NCBI RefSeq assembly: GCF_016100455.1
Contig: NZ_JACFSK010000001.1
Location: 1,612,001-1,676,000, forward strand
From: Bartonella sp. M0283
GTDB lineage: Bacteria > Pseudomonadota > Alphaproteobacteria > Rhizobiales > Rhizobiaceae
DNA length: 64,000 bases
Direction of reading: 5' to 3'
Part shown: in pieces, positions 1 to 8,771 of the stretch
Numbering within the stretch: the first letter of the stretch is position 1
Layout of the letters: each line of letters begins with the position of its first letter
Program-made: the position numbers and the translations under genes
The notes under the pieces: model-generated
The model's input: only the letters and a program-made list of their open reading frames with translations
Told to the model about the DNA's origin: nothing
Databases searched by the model: none

Positions 1-910
1 AATGAGTTTCCTTGTCAATGACAGCCCGCTCGCAGGGACAGAAGGTGACAAAGTTACAAGTCGTGTCATTCGTGACCGTTTGCTCAAAGAGGCCGAAGGG
101 AACGTTGCTCTGAAAATCGAGGAATCAAAAGACAAGGATTCCTTCTATGTTTCCGGCCGTGGTGAATTGCAGCTTGCTGTTTTGATTGAAAATATGCGCC
201 GTGAAGGTTTCGAACTTTCGGTTTCGCGTCCACGTGTTGTTATGCATACCGACGAGAATGGCAACAAGCTTGAACCGGTCGAAGAAGTTGTCATTGACGT
301 TGACGAGGAATATTCCGGCATTGTCGTCCAGAAAATGTCGGAACGTAAAGGCGAGATGATCGAGCTTAAGCCATCCGGTGGTAATCGTGTCCGCATGGTC
401 TTTTATGCGCCTACACGTGGCCTTATCGGCTACCAGTCGGAATTATTGACCGATACGCGTGGCACTGCCGTCATGAACCGCTTGTTCCATGACTATGAAC
501 CTTATAAAGGCGATATTGCCGGACGTACCAATGGTGTCATGATTTCCAACGATAATGGTGAATCGGTAGCCTATGCCCTGTTCAATCTTGAAGACCGCGG
601 CCCGATGATCATTGATGCGGGTGTCAAAGTCTATCAGGGAATGATCATCGGCATCCATTCACGTGATAATGATTTGGATGTAAACGTCTTGAAGGGTAAA
701 AAGCTTACCAATGTTCGTGCTGCCGGAAAGGATGAGGCTGTGAAACTCACTCCTCCTATCAAAATGACATTGGAACGTGCGTTGTCGTGGATTCAGGATG
801 ACGAACTCGTCGAGGTTACGCCAAAGAACATTCGTCTGCGCAAGCTTTACCTTGACCCGATTGATCGTAAGAGAAACGGAAAGCCACGTCCGTCGGACAG
901 TGCTGCCTGA
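1..910 (+). CDS. typA: Translational GTPase TypA/BipA, C-terminal part (gene starts before the window)
   Basis: TypA/BipA is a ribosome-associated translational GTPase of the EF-G/LepA family. Only about the last 302 residues are in the window. They match the C-terminal half of the family: the SGRGELQL and IENMRREGFELSVSRPRVV signatures of the EF-G domain III-like region near residues 50-80, the RGLIGYQSELLT stretch, and the family-specific C-terminal domain with GQIIGIHSR-like, KKLTNVRA and IRLRKLYL motifs. The nucleotide-binding domain lies off the left edge, so the ATG at position 2 is an internal Met. The reading frame is intact to a normal C-terminus and is followed by a hairpin and T-run. 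Confidence 0.95.
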   Translation, partial: MSFLVNDSPLAGTEGDKVTSRVIRDRLLKEAEGNVALKIEESKDKDSFYVSGRGELQLAVLIENMRREGFELSVSRPRVVMHTDENGNKLEPVEEVVIDVDEEYSGIVVQKMSERKGEMIELKPSGGNRVRMVFYAPTRGLIGYQSELLTDTRGTAVMNRLFHDYEPYKGDIAGRTNGVMISNDNGESVAYALFNLEDRGPMIIDAGVKVYQGMIIGIHSRDNDLDVNVLKGKKLTNVRAAGKDEAVKLTPPIKMTLERALSWIQDDELVEVTPKNIRLRKLYLDPIDRKRNGKPRPSDSAA

Positions 911-926
911 TTTTTGACCATTTATG

Positions 927-959
927 CCGGATACCCTAGAAGGTGTCCGGCTCTTTTTA
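927..959 (+). terminator. Rho-independent terminator after typA
   Basis: A 9-bp stem with one G-U wobble (CCGGATACC at 927-935 with GGTGTCCGG at 941-949... 950) closes a short loop and is followed by CTCTTTTTAT. It lies 17 nt after the typA stop and just before the ppa ribosome binding site, so ppa may be partly separated from typA transcription. Confidence 0.7.
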
Positions 960-978
960 TTCTGGAAAGGATGTCTCT

Positions 979-1506
979 ATGAATATTGATTTGATCCCCA
1001 TCGGCAAAAATCCGCCGGAAGATGTTAATGTTATCATCGAAGTGCCGGTCGGCGGTCAACCAATCAAATATGAAATGGATAAAAAGTCCGGTGCGCTGTT
1101 TGTTGATCGTTTTCTCTACACACCGATGACATATCCGGGCAATTACGGTTTTGTTCCGCACACTTTGTCCGAAGATGGCGACCCGATTGATGTTCTCGTT
1201 CTCAACACTCGTCCGCTTGTTCCAGGATGCGTTATCAATTGCCGTCCGATTGGCGCTTTGATTATGGAAGATGACGGCGGCAAAGATGAAAAAATCATTG
1301 CTGTTCCGACACCCAAGATGACACAGCGTTATGTCGATGTTCACGACTATGCCGATATGCCGGAAATAACCTTGAAACAGGTCGAACATTTCTTCCAGCA
1401 TTATAAAGATCTCGAACCCGGCAAATGGGTCAAGATTGGCGGATGGGAAGATGAGGATTTTGCCCGCGAGCTCATCAACAAAGCAATCAAGCGCGCTAAA
1501 AAATAA
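979..1506 (+). CDS. ppa: Inorganic pyrophosphatase (family I)
   Basis: Soluble cytoplasmic family I pyrophosphatase, hydrolysing PPi to two phosphates and so pulling biosynthetic polymerisations forward. The ATG at 979 is preferred over an in-frame TTG at 943 because GGAAAGG lies 8-9 nt upstream, and it gives 175 aa, the usual length. The sequence starts [20 protein letters not shown]. It has the metal-binding [10 protein letters not shown] signature near residues 65-75, the YEMDKKSG substrate-binding segment near residue 35, and the [10 protein letters not shown] motif. It is followed by a strong terminator and forms its own unit or a two-gene unit with typA. Confidence 0.96.
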   Translation: MNIDLIPIGKNPPEDVNVIIEVPVGGQPIKYEMDKKSGALFVDRFLYTPMTYPGNYGFVPHTLSEDGDPIDVLVLNTRPLVPGCVINCRPIGALIMEDDGGKDEKIIAVPTPKMTQRYVDVHDYADMPEITLKQVEHFFQHYKDLEPGKWVKIGGWEDEDFARELINKAIKRAKK

Positions 1507-1561
1507 TCCTTAAAAATGATTGGTAGTCTTCTATCAATCGGCTTTAAAAATATTTCGTTAA

Positions 1562-1596
1562 AACGCCCGTCAAACTTTGGCGGGCGTTGTTTTTTT
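1562..1596 (+). terminator. Rho-independent terminator after ppa
   Basis: A perfect 8-bp stem (AACGCCCG at 1562-1569 with CGGGCGTT at 1581-1588) closes an 11-nt loop and is followed by G and seven T. From 1597 to 2044 (about 450 bp) I see no supportable gene; ORFs there on both strands lack family resemblance. Confidence 0.9.
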
Positions 1597-2044
1597 AGCA
1601 TCATGGCAAGTGGTTTTAACAGGAACATTTTCGTTGTGCTCTTATCCACTTTGAAGCCTGTCCCGCTTGTTTTTTTCATACAAGTTTTATTAATTCGGGG
1701 TGTGATTGTCATTGACTGCCCAAGAGGAAGCGGCATTTCGATGCCAGGCTTTTTATGCGTTGTCCCTAAAAGAGAAATTGCTGACAAAAACGCGTTATTG
1801 ACAAGCTGTTGATTTGGCAACTTGGAGAAATATCCTATAAACTTGGAATGATAATCACGCAAATTGCTGAAAAAATCATATTTTTTGCTTATTAAAGCGA
1901 GGCTTAATCAAAATGCCATTACGCATCAAAAAACTTGTTTTCTTGTCTGTCCACAACTGGTCTTTTTGATTAAAAGGTTGAAAATAATTGGTGCAAAACG
2001 GGCGCCCAATTCCGATAAAAAAAGTGTAACGGGATTTTTGACGT

Positions 2045-3328
2045 ATGGATGCTGCAGTGAAAGCCCCTAAAAAAAGCCATAACATCACTAAAGGTGATGT
2101 AGCCGCTGTTGCTATCGGCAATGCTGTCGAATTTTACGATTTTATCGTCTACACAACATTCGCTGTCATGATCGGGAAAACTTTTTTTCCGTCTGACAAC
2201 GAGTTTGTCAGCCTGATGTCTTCGGTTTCAACATTCGGCATAGGGTTTATAGCCCGCCCCTTGGGAGCAATCCTCATCGGCACCTATGCCGACAAGGTTG
2301 GACGCAAACCCGCAATGATCCTGACGATGTTGTTGATGGCAATTGGCACTGCCGGACTAATTCTTCTGCCCGGCTACGAGCAAATCGGAATTGCAGCCCC
2401 CATATTGCTGGTGATTGCCAGATTGGCACAAGGGCTCGCCTGGGGCGGCGAAGCAGGGCCTGCGACAACGTTCATCATGGAGGCTGCTCCGGAAGGAAAA
2501 CGCGCTTTTTATGCGAGTTGGCAGATTGTAGCACAGGGAGGTGCTGCCATAACTGCCGGTTTGGTCGGCTATATCTTAAGCCTTTATCTGCCCCACCAAC
2601 AACAAACCGATTGGGGATGGCGCATTGCTTTTGGTCTGGGGCTCTGCATTTTACCGATTGCGATTTTGATGCGCCGCCATCTTGGTGAAACATTAAAACT
2701 TGAAGACAAAGCCGAAAATAACTCTACAAAGGGACTGCTAAAAGAAATATTCGAACATCACACCGCTCTGATTTTTATCGGAATATTCGTCCTTTCCGGC
2801 AGTACCGTTACGCAATATTTTTTAAATTACACAACGACTTATGCCCTGACGGAACTTCACTATGGCGAGAATTTTGCGATGCTTGCCACTTTTGTTGTCG
2901 GATTGGGGGTTGTTATTTTCGCGTTGATTGGCGGTTATTGTGCCGACCGGTTCGGACGGCGGATAACAATCGTTGTTCCCCGCATCATATTGCTTGTTAT
3001 CCTGTGGCCGGGACTTTATCTCGTCAACCAATTCAATAGCATTTGGGTGTTCTTCGGCGTCATCACCATTTTTACAGCCTTGCAGAACATTAGCGGTGCC
3101 GGAATTGTTATATTCTTATGCGAATGTTTCCCGAAAAGATTGCGGGCCACCGGATTTTCTATCTCTTATGCTTTGGGAATTTCTCTCTTCGGAGGAACCG
3201 CCCAAATCGTTGTTACGTGGATATTGGAGCTCACAGGCAATCCCGCCTCGCCGGCCTTCTATCTCATCTTCACCAATATTTTGTGTTTAGGGGCAGTATT
3301 TTTAAGCCGGAATAAAAAAGTTCACTAA
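2045..3328 (+). CDS. MFS transporter, metabolite:H+ symporter (MHS) type
   Basis: Inner-membrane secondary transporter of 427 aa with about 12 hydrophobic segments. The MHS subfamily (ProP, KgtP, ShiA, CitA relatives) is suggested by the N-terminal GNAVEFYDFIVY segment after TM1, by GTYADKVGRKPAM in the TM2-TM3 loop near residue 80, and by GYCADRFGRRITIV in the equivalent TM8-TM9 loop near residue 300. The RLAQGLAWGGEAGPA segment near residue 140 is also typical. MHS proteins carry organic acids, betaines or similar solutes with protons. The substrate cannot be read from the sequence. The ATG at 2045 has only a weak upstream purine run (AACGGG). A second MHS gene lies 0.5 kb away in the opposite direction but is clearly divergent. 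Confidence 0.85.
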   Translation: MDAAVKAPKKSHNITKGDVAAVAIGNAVEFYDFIVYTTFAVMIGKTFFPSDNEFVSLMSSVSTFGIGFIARPLGAILIGTYADKVGRKPAMILTMLLMAIGTAGLILLPGYEQIGIAAPILLVIARLAQGLAWGGEAGPATTFIMEAAPEGKRAFYASWQIVAQGGAAITAGLVGYILSLYLPHQQQTDWGWRIAFGLGLCILPIAILMRRHLGETLKLEDKAENNSTKGLLKEIFEHHTALIFIGIFVLSGSTVTQYFLNYTTTYALTELHYGENFAMLATFVVGLGVVIFALIGGYCADRFGRRITIVVPRIILLVILWPGLYLVNQFNSIWVFFGVITIFTALQNISGAGIVIFLCECFPKRLRATGFSISYALGISLFGGTAQIVVTWILELTGNPASPAFYLIFTNILCLGAVFLSRNKKVH

Positions 3329-3351
3329 TGGCAGAAATAAAAACAACACAA

Positions 3352-3376
3352 TGCGGGATGCCAACCACATCCCGTA
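3352..3376. terminator. Hairpin between convergent MFS and yggT genes
   Basis: CGGGATG (3354-3360) pairs with CATCCCG (3368-3374), extended by two outer pairs, with a 7-nt loop. There is no strong adjacent T-run on the plus strand; on the minus strand a T-rich stretch follows after a few bases. It sits between two converging genes, where a bidirectional terminator is expected. Confidence 0.4.
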
Positions 3377-3422
3377 CGATTGTCTTTAGCCAGTTTTTTA
3401 ATCCCGCATACGTCATCAAGAT

Positions 3423-3716
3423 TTAAAAAAAGAGTCCGGCATAGGCACGCCACATAAAAATACGGATAAAATAGATAATCAGGAATACGACAATTGGCGA
3501 AATATCGATTGATCCCAAATTTGGCAGAATACGCCTGATCGGTGCCAGTACAGGTTCGGTTGACCGATAAAGAAAATTGCCGATTGCGGCAATAAGCGGA
3601 TTGTGCGGATTAACGATATTAAACGCATAAAGCCAGGAAAAAACAGCGCCCGCAATGAGAATGAAAATATAGACACTAAAGACAATATCTATCACAGATA
3701 GCAAAGCATAAATCAT
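3423..3716 (-). CDS. YggT family membrane protein
   Basis: Small integral membrane protein of 97 aa. The family has two hydrophobic segments separated by a conserved polar loop. Here these are about residues 4-27 and 70-92, with the family motif NPHNPLI, then [18 protein letters not shown] around residues 36-67, and the [10 protein letters not shown] start of the second membrane segment. The precise biochemical role of YggT is not established; links to envelope stability, osmotic adaptation and cell division have been proposed. The gene is alone between two MFS genes, with the start at 3716 and 150 bp to the next gene. Confidence 0.9.
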   Translation of the reverse strand: MIYALLSVIDIVFSVYIFILIAGAVFSWLYAFNIVNPHNPLIAAIGNFLYRSTEPVLAPIRRILPNLGSIDISPIVVFLIIYFIRIFMWRAYAGLFF

Positions 3717-3866
3717 TCTCTATTCCTTCGAAAATCAATGAACAGCGAAATTGCCATTCAAACGTTTGATGAGCAAGACTTTTTTAACGCACACACAAGC
3801 CTTTTCATAAAAATTGCCAAAAGCAGCAAAAGTTTTTGAACTCGACATATATTTCGATCGGGGCAA

Positions 3867-5207
3867 TCACAAATCCTTTGTTTCGAGTTCTTCAATCCCT
3901 ATCGGCATTTGTTTCTTTTCTCCATAAAAAATAAGGTAAAGCCCGACAAGGCTTGCAAGAAGGGAAATGATAATCAGATACCACATATGGAACATGGGAA
4001 AAACCGGTTGCATCAAATTAATCGCCCAGGGCGTCAAGCCACCGAAAACTGCATAGGCAATATTATAAGAAAAAGACAAACCGGAAAACCTTACCGTTGC
4101 CGGAAAACTACGAACAATCACATAAGCGACCGAGCCGACATAGCCGGCGAAAAAACCGAGAAAGGCCGAAAGCACAAAGAACAATGCCGTTGAATAACCT
4201 GCACAATGATAAAAAATGTAGGAGACGGCCGCGAAAACAATTCCGGAAAACGTAAAAAACTTGCCGCTACCGAAGCGGTCACACAAAAATCCTGCAACCG
4301 GCGTTCCAAGAATGAGGAAAAAACTGGTTATCGAATTGGCAGCAAGAGTGATGTCACCCGAATAATTATAAGGCGCTGCTTTCATATAATTCGGCGTGAG
4401 CAAGGTACTGATCATAACCGTTGCAGATAAAGTCCAGGTCAAAAGAACAGCAACAACAACGCTTCCCCGATATTTTGTCAAAACCACTTTCAAAGGAATT
4501 TCTTTGGATAGGGCTTTTTTCCTTTTCAGTTCTTTGAATATTGGTGTTTCTTCCAGAAAGCGCCTGAGCCAGACAGCAATCAGCCCGAAAATTCCGCCAA
4601 TGATGAAGGCAACTCTCCAACCCCAAAAATCGGTTACATTTTCAGGCCATGGCAAAACATTGTTATGAACAATGTGGTTGATTGCAAAAGCGATAAAAGA
4701 ACCGATCAGAATGCCGAGAGACAGGCCTGAGGTAAGAACACCTGTTGAAAGCCCGACATGACGCTCGGGAACATGCTCGGCGACAAATGTCCATGCACCG
4801 GGAACTTCGCCGCCTACTGCCAACCCCTGCATCATCCGGCAGGCCAAAAGAACAAGCGGCGAAAGAATACCGAAATGGTTATAGGTCGGCACAAAAGCCA
4901 TACCCAAGGTTGCAAGCGACATCAAAAGGACCGAGAAAGTAAAAATACGCTTGCGTCCGAGTTTATCGCCAAGATGCGCCATGACGACTCCTCCTATGGG
5001 CCGCATCAGATAACCGGCGGCGAATATGCCATAGGTCCACGTTGTGGCGAGCCAAGGCGACATTTCCGACGGGAGAACCGTATGGGAAATTTCGGCTGTA
5101 AAAAACACAAATATAATGAAGTCATAGAACTCGAGTGCTCCCCCCAAAGAGGCAAGTGCCAGCGTGCGTATGTCATCACTATTCAAATTACGTGCAGACT
5201 TCATCAT
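3867..5207 (-). CDS. MFS transporter, metabolite:H+ symporter (MHS) type
   Basis: Second MHS-type proton-coupled transporter, 446 aa, about 12 membrane segments. Diagnostic parts are GGALEFYDFIIFVFF at the first segment, AHLGDKLGRKRIF in the TM2-TM3 loop near residue 82, CRMMQGLAVGGEVPGA near residue 130, and FLCDRFGSGKFF near residue 305. The cytoplasmic central loop carries RRFLEETPIFKELKRKK, typical of ProP/MHS proteins. The substrate is unknown. It is transcribed away from the small HMA metal-binding gene, so 5208-5316 holds divergent promoters. Confidence 0.85.
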   Translation of the reverse strand: MMKSARNLNSDDIRTLALASLGGALEFYDFIIFVFFTAEISHTVLPSEMSPWLATTWTYGIFAAGYLMRPIGGVVMAHLGDKLGRKRIFTFSVLLMSLATLGMAFVPTYNHFGILSPLVLLACRMMQGLAVGGEVPGAWTFVAEHVPERHVGLSTGVLTSGLSLGILIGSFIAFAINHIVHNNVLPWPENVTDFWGWRVAFIIGGIFGLIAVWLRRFLEETPIFKELKRKKALSKEIPLKVVLTKYRGSVVVAVLLTWTLSATVMISTLLTPNYMKAAPYNYSGDITLAANSITSFFLILGTPVAGFLCDRFGSGKFFTFSGIVFAAVSYIFYHCAGYSTALFFVLSAFLGFFAGYVGSVAYVIVRSFPATVRFSGLSFSYNIAYAVFGGLTPWAINLMQPVFPMFHMWYLIIISLLASLVGLYLIFYGEKKQMPIGIEELETKDL

Positions 5208-5251
5208 TTTCCTGTTTTACGGACTTTATGAAAATAAACAACTCCCCGCCC

Positions 5252-5284
5252 TTGACCTTACCCTATAGGAACCCCTCATATTAT
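5252..5284 (+). promoter_or_regulatory. Candidate metal-responsive (MerR-type) promoter of the HMA gene
   Basis: TTGACC (5252-5257) is followed 19 nt later by CATATT, or 21 nt later by TATTAT. The spacer holds a perfect 8-bp palindrome CCTATAGG. A -35 of TTGACC with an over-long spacer is the hallmark of CueR/ZntR-type promoters, but the full dyad of those regulators is not clean here, so the regulator is uncertain. Confidence 0.4.
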
Positions 5285-5316
5285 AGTAAATAGTCAATAG
5301 GCAAAGGAATATAAAA

Positions 5317-5529
5317 ATGTCTGATCAAAACACAAGCTTGTTCAAAGTAGAAGATATGACATGCGGGCATTGTGTAAAAACAATTACCAACGCAATCAAA
5401 GAAAAATATCCGTCTGCCGATGTCAATATCGAACTCGACAAACATCTCGTCAAAGTCAAAGGTGTGGCCGACAAGGCAAGTTTGGCTGACATTATGAAAG
5501 AAGAGGGCTACACACCTCAAGCCCTGTGA
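5317..5529 (+). CDS. Small heavy-metal-associated (HMA) protein, CopZ-like
   Basis: A 70-aa cytoplasmic single-domain HMA protein with a ferredoxin-like fold. The metal site is MTCGHC (Cys18 and Cys21 region), followed by the usual VNIELDKHLVKVKG strand and EEGYTP near the C-terminus. Such proteins bind Cu(I) or similar soft metals and hand them to P-type ATPases. A good ribosome binding site (AAAGGA) precedes the ATG at 5317. It lies next to a MerR regulator and a Zn/Cd-type ATPase, so the true partner metal is not certain; no Cu-ATPase is visible in the window. It converges on the merR gene across a shared hairpin. Confidence 0.85.
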   Translation: MSDQNTSLFKVEDMTCGHCVKTITNAIKEKYPSADVNIELDKHLVKVKGVADKASLADIMKEEGYTPQAL

Positions 5530-5543
5530 AAATCAACAGAATT

Positions 5544-5573
5544 CTCTCTTCAAGCGATCATGCTTGAAGAGAG
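5544..5573. terminator. Bidirectional hairpin between HMA gene and merR-type regulator
   Basis: A perfect 12-bp stem (5544-5555 with 5562-5573) and a 6-nt loop. It overlaps the last five codons of the regulator gene on the minus strand and lies 15 nt after the HMA gene stop. No long T-run follows, so termination efficiency is uncertain. Confidence 0.6.
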
Positions 5574-5977
5574 CTTGTATCCGCAAGGCTTTCAATAACC
5601 TTGCATTCATGTATTTTGTGGCCGACGCACGGCTTTGTAATCCTCTCCAGCTCTTTTTCCAAAATTTTCAATCGTGCAATTTTCATACGTGTTTCTGCAA
5701 GTTGCTTGTGGGCAATTGTATCCGCTTCTCCGCATGGATCATCAGGATGTTTTGAAAGCGCGATAAGCTGGCGGATGGCTTCAATCGAAAAGCCGAGATT
5801 TCTGGCTCTTAAAATAAACAATAGGCGCTTGTAATCAGCTTCGACATAACGGCGCTGATTGCCTTCTGTACGCTCCGGCTCGTCAAGTAAGCCAATTTTT
5901 CCATAATAACGGATGGTTTCGATATTGCAGCCGGTATGTTTTGAAAGTTCGCCAATTGAAAAATAAATTTTCTGCAT
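5558..5977 (-). CDS. MerR family metal-responsive regulator, CadR/ZntR/PbrR-like
   Basis: Transcription factor that distorts promoters with long spacers when metal binds. I choose the ATG at 5977 (139 aa, starting MQKIYFSIGELSKHTG), not the upstream one at 6028, because the MerR family begins here and the longer form would extend across the promoter. The N-terminal winged helix has GCNIETIRYYGKIGLL and RRYVEADYKRLLFI. A dimerisation helix follows. The C-terminal metal loop has Cys82, Cys117, His120, His123 and Cys125; this pattern fits divalent Zn/Cd/Pb sensors better than Cu(I) sensors. It is divergent from the P-type ATPase, with a matching operator in between. Confidence 0.9.
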   Translation of the reverse strand: MQKIYFSIGELSKHTGCNIETIRYYGKIGLLDEPERTEGNQRRYVEADYKRLLFILRARNLGFSIEAIRQLIALSKHPDDPCGEADTIAHKQLAETRMKIARLKILEKELERITKPCVGHKIHECKVIESLADTSSLQA

Positions 5978-5985
5978 TTTTCCTC

Positions 5986-6018
5986 TTGAAGCTGTAGTTA
6001 CTACAGGAATTATATAAT
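5986..6018 (+). promoter_or_regulatory. MerR-type operator/promoter for the Zn/Cd ATPase
   Basis: TTGAAG (5986-5991) and TATATA/TATAAT (6011-6018) are separated by 19-21 nt, longer than the normal 17. The spacer contains a perfect dyad CTGTAG-TTA-CTACAG (5992-6006), the classical form of CadR/PbrR/MerR operators. It drives the ATPase and sits just upstream of the regulator start, so autoregulation is likely. Confidence 0.8.
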
Positions 6019-6177
6019 TATTCGACAATGAATTCCACCATCGGAAATGTCCTTTTTTGAAATTTCAGTTGGCGGATTTCGAGAGCCAAATTTTAACGAC
6101 GAAATTCAACACTCATCAATTTTCGAGTGTCGAGATTTTCGCTGCATGACGGAGAAGCCGAAAGAGGAGATAGACCC

Positions 6178-8616
6178 ATGGCTGAAGTCGAAAAAGAAAC
6201 TATTCCACATGGTCATGATCATCAAAAAAATAGTGCCAATGAGGCCGGATATGATGACAAACATCATGAAATTATCTCTTCGTCAATAGAAGCCGCACAC
6301 TGTAGAACCGAGGCAAAACCGGAGTCCGAAAATAAAAAAGAACATGATCACGAACATCACGCGCATGCCGGACATCATCATAACGAACATCATGAACACA
6401 CGCATGATCATTGCTCTGATGACCATTGTCACGATCATTCATATGAACACCATAATCATTCCCATGAACACGATGATGAAGATGAAGAAATCATTGATGA
6501 CGACCCGCGGTTAGAGGCAGGAAATGATTCTTTATGGCGCGTTGAAGGCATGGATTGCGCAGCCTGTGCAAGAACCATTACCACCGCTTTGGAGCGCATG
6601 TCGGGCGTGGAAAATGTCCATGTCTCGCTCACCAGAGAAAGACTGTCTTTAAAAGCGGATAAAAGCCGTGTGAGCCCGGAAGAGATAGAAAAGACAGTCG
6701 CATCGCTTGGTTATCGCTTGCATAAAATCGACAATGACCAGCCGCGTGAACAACAAGAAGAAAAATACTGGTATCAAACACAAAAAGGCCAAGCGGCGAT
6801 CTTGTCCGGTGTTCTCCTTGCTCTTGCATATATTGCATCGACGTTTTTACCACATTTGTCATTCTGGTTTTTTACAATTGCTGCTCTCGCTGCACTTCTT
6901 CCGGTTGCAAAACGGGCGTTTGCAGCATTGAAAAATGGCAGCCCCTTTACGATTGAAATGCTGATGACCATTGCGGCAATCGGTGCCATTTTCATTAACG
7001 CAACTCAGGAAGCAGCCGTGGTTGTTTTTCTCTTTTGTGTTGGCGAAGTGCTTGAGGGAGTTGCTACAGGTCATGCACGTGCGGGCATCAAGTCATTAAG
7101 CAAGCTTGCTCCTAAAACCGCTTGGAAAGAAGTTAATGGCAAGCTTGAAGAAGTCCCTGCCGAAAGCCTTCAAATTGACGATATTGTTCTTGCAAGACCA
7201 GGTGATCGTTTGCCGGCAGACGGCGTTGTTGTCGAGGGAACCTCGGGTGTAGATGAATCGCCGATTACAGGTGAATCGATCCCGGTAACAAAGACAATCA
7301 ACAGCAAGGTTTTCGCCGGCTCCATCAACAATGAATCAACATTGCGTATTCGTGTGGAAACAAAACCCTCCGATAATACCATTGCACGCATCATCTCGCT
7401 TGTCGAAGAAGCACAGGATGCGAAAGCCCCGACAGAACGGTTTATCGATGCTTTTTCTAAAATCTATATGCCGATTATCGTCGGTATAGCTATCCTCGTC
7501 GCCATCATCCCTCCACTCTTTGACGGGCAATGGAGAGAATGGACCTATCGCGGCTTGGCTCTATTATTGATCGGTTGCCCTTGTGCGCTTGTTATTTCGG
7601 TTCCGGCGGCCATCGCATCCGGACTTTCGACCGGCACCCGTCATGGTCTTCTTGTCAAGGGCGGGAACGTGGTCGAGACTTTATCGAAGGTCGATTGTAT
7701 AACATTCGATAAAACCGGTACTTTGACCAAAGGCACACCTGTTGTCACGGATGTTGTTGCAACCGAATATTCGGAAAACGAGGTATTGCAACTTGCCGTT
7801 GCTCTGGAACGGGAATCGAGCCACCCGCTTGCTGTTGCCATTATCACCGAAAGCGGAAAACGGAAAATAGAAGCCGTTTCGGTGAAAGATGTCAAAGCCG
7901 TTGCCGGTAAAGGTATTATTGCCGAATGGAAAGGCAAGCCGGTTTTCATCGGAGCACCGAGATTTTCAGGCGATTACGGTGTTATCGGCCAAACATTGCA
8001 AAAAAGTGCTGACAAATTCGAAAGCGAAGGAAAAACCGTCGTCGTTGTTCATCATGATGGTAAGGCAATCGGCGTTATTGCAATGCGCGACGAGCCAAGG
8101 GACGATGCGCTCGCGGCTTTGGAAGAACTCCGCCGGTTGAACATTGAAGCCGTTATGCTGACTGGTGACAACAAACAGACCGGAGAAGCCATTGCAAGAA
8201 AACTCGGGCTTGCAGTCAAAGCGGAATTGATGCCGGGCATGAAAGTGGAAGCCATCAAGGAACTTGGAAAAAATCATATTGTTGCTATGGTGGGCGATGG
8301 TATCAATGACGCACCGGCACTTGCCGCCGCAAATGTCGGCATTGCCATGGGCTCGGGAACCGATGTGGCATTGGAAACAGCCGATGCAGCCATATTGCGC
8401 AACCGCGTGAGCGATATACCGACACTGATTTCGCTTGCCCGTAGAACAATGCTGAATATCAAAGAAAATGTCGGCATAGCGCTCGGCCTCAAGATGATCT
8501 TCCTGCTGACAACGATCTTCGGCATTACTGGACTTTGGCTTGCTGTTATGGCCGATACCGGAGCGACTGTTCTCGTTACACTCAATGCATTGAGGCTTCT
8601 ATTGTTCAAAAAATGA
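6178..8616 (+). CDS. zntA: P1B-type Zn/Cd/Pb-translocating ATPase with histidine-rich N-terminus
   Basis: ATP-driven inner-membrane exporter of divalent soft metals. The ATG at 6178 (812 aa) is chosen because AAAGAGGAGA lies 7-8 nt upstream; an upstream in-frame start at 6127 has no such signal. Order: very His/Asp/Glu-rich segment at residues ~55-105; one HMA domain with GMDCAAC (Cys127, Cys130); membrane helices; TGES actuator motif at ~364; CPC metal site in the membrane at ~466-468; phosphorylation DKTGT at ~511; HP motif at 549; GDGINDAP at ~706. CPC plus a Cys-x-x-Cys HMA domain is usual for ZntA/CadA. The divergent CadR/ZntR-like gene and its operator support Zn/Cd. The His-rich tract may store or sense zinc. 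Confidence 0.93.
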   Translation: MAEVEKETIPHGHDHQKNSANEAGYDDKHHEIISSSIEAAHCRTEAKPESENKKEHDHEHHAHAGHHHNEHHEHTHDHCSDDHCHDHSYEHHNHSHEHDDEDEEIIDDDPRLEAGNDSLWRVEGMDCAACARTITTALERMSGVENVHVSLTRERLSLKADKSRVSPEEIEKTVASLGYRLHKIDNDQPREQQEEKYWYQTQKGQAAILSGVLLALAYIASTFLPHLSFWFFTIAALAALLPVAKRAFAALKNGSPFTIEMLMTIAAIGAIFINATQEAAVVVFLFCVGEVLEGVATGHARAGIKSLSKLAPKTAWKEVNGKLEEVPAESLQIDDIVLARPGDRLPADGVVVEGTSGVDESPITGESIPVTKTINSKVFAGSINNESTLRIRVETKPSDNTIARIISLVEEAQDAKAPTERFIDAFSKIYMPIIVGIAILVAIIPPLFDGQWREWTYRGLALLLIGCPCALVISVPAAIASGLSTGTRHGLLVKGGNVVETLSKVDCITFDKTGTLTKGTPVVTDVVATEYSENEVLQLAVALERESSHPLAVAIITESGKRKIEAVSVKDVKAVAGKGIIAEWKGKPVFIGAPRFSGDYGVIGQTLQKSADKFESEGKTVVVVHHDGKAIGVIAMRDEPRDDALAALEELRRLNIEAVMLTGDNKQTGEAIARKLGLAVKAELMPGMKVEAIKELGKNHIVAMVGDGINDAPALAAANVGIAMGSGTDVALETADAAILRNRVSDIPTLISLARRTMLNIKENVGIALGLKMIFLLTTIFGITGLWLAVMADTGATVLVTLNALRLLLFKK

Positions 8617-8650
8617 CAATTTCGATTGTTAGTTTTTCGTAACACAACAG

Positions 8651-8680
8651 CGGGCATACGGGATGATGATCGTTTGCCCG
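8651..8680 (+). terminator. Hairpin after zntA
   Basis: CGGGCATACG (8651-8660) pairs with CGTTTGCCCG (8671-8680) with one mismatch and a 10-nt loop, 34 nt after the zntA stop. It is not followed by a clear T-run, so this may be an mRNA 3'-end stabiliser rather than an intrinsic terminator. Confidence 0.4.
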
Positions 8681-8771
8681 TTGCTTAATTGGGTAAATCA
8701 CCCCTCTTTCTTCTTCTTGTTGATCTTTAACCTCTTTTGAAAGATCGGAAAAAAGAATTTAAAGGAAAATA

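Noticed and set aside
6047..6289. An 80-codon ORF in the zntA leader and 5' end
   Set aside because: It overlaps the start of zntA in another frame, and zntA has the proper ribosome binding site at 6161-6170. A leader peptide role cannot be excluded but has no support.
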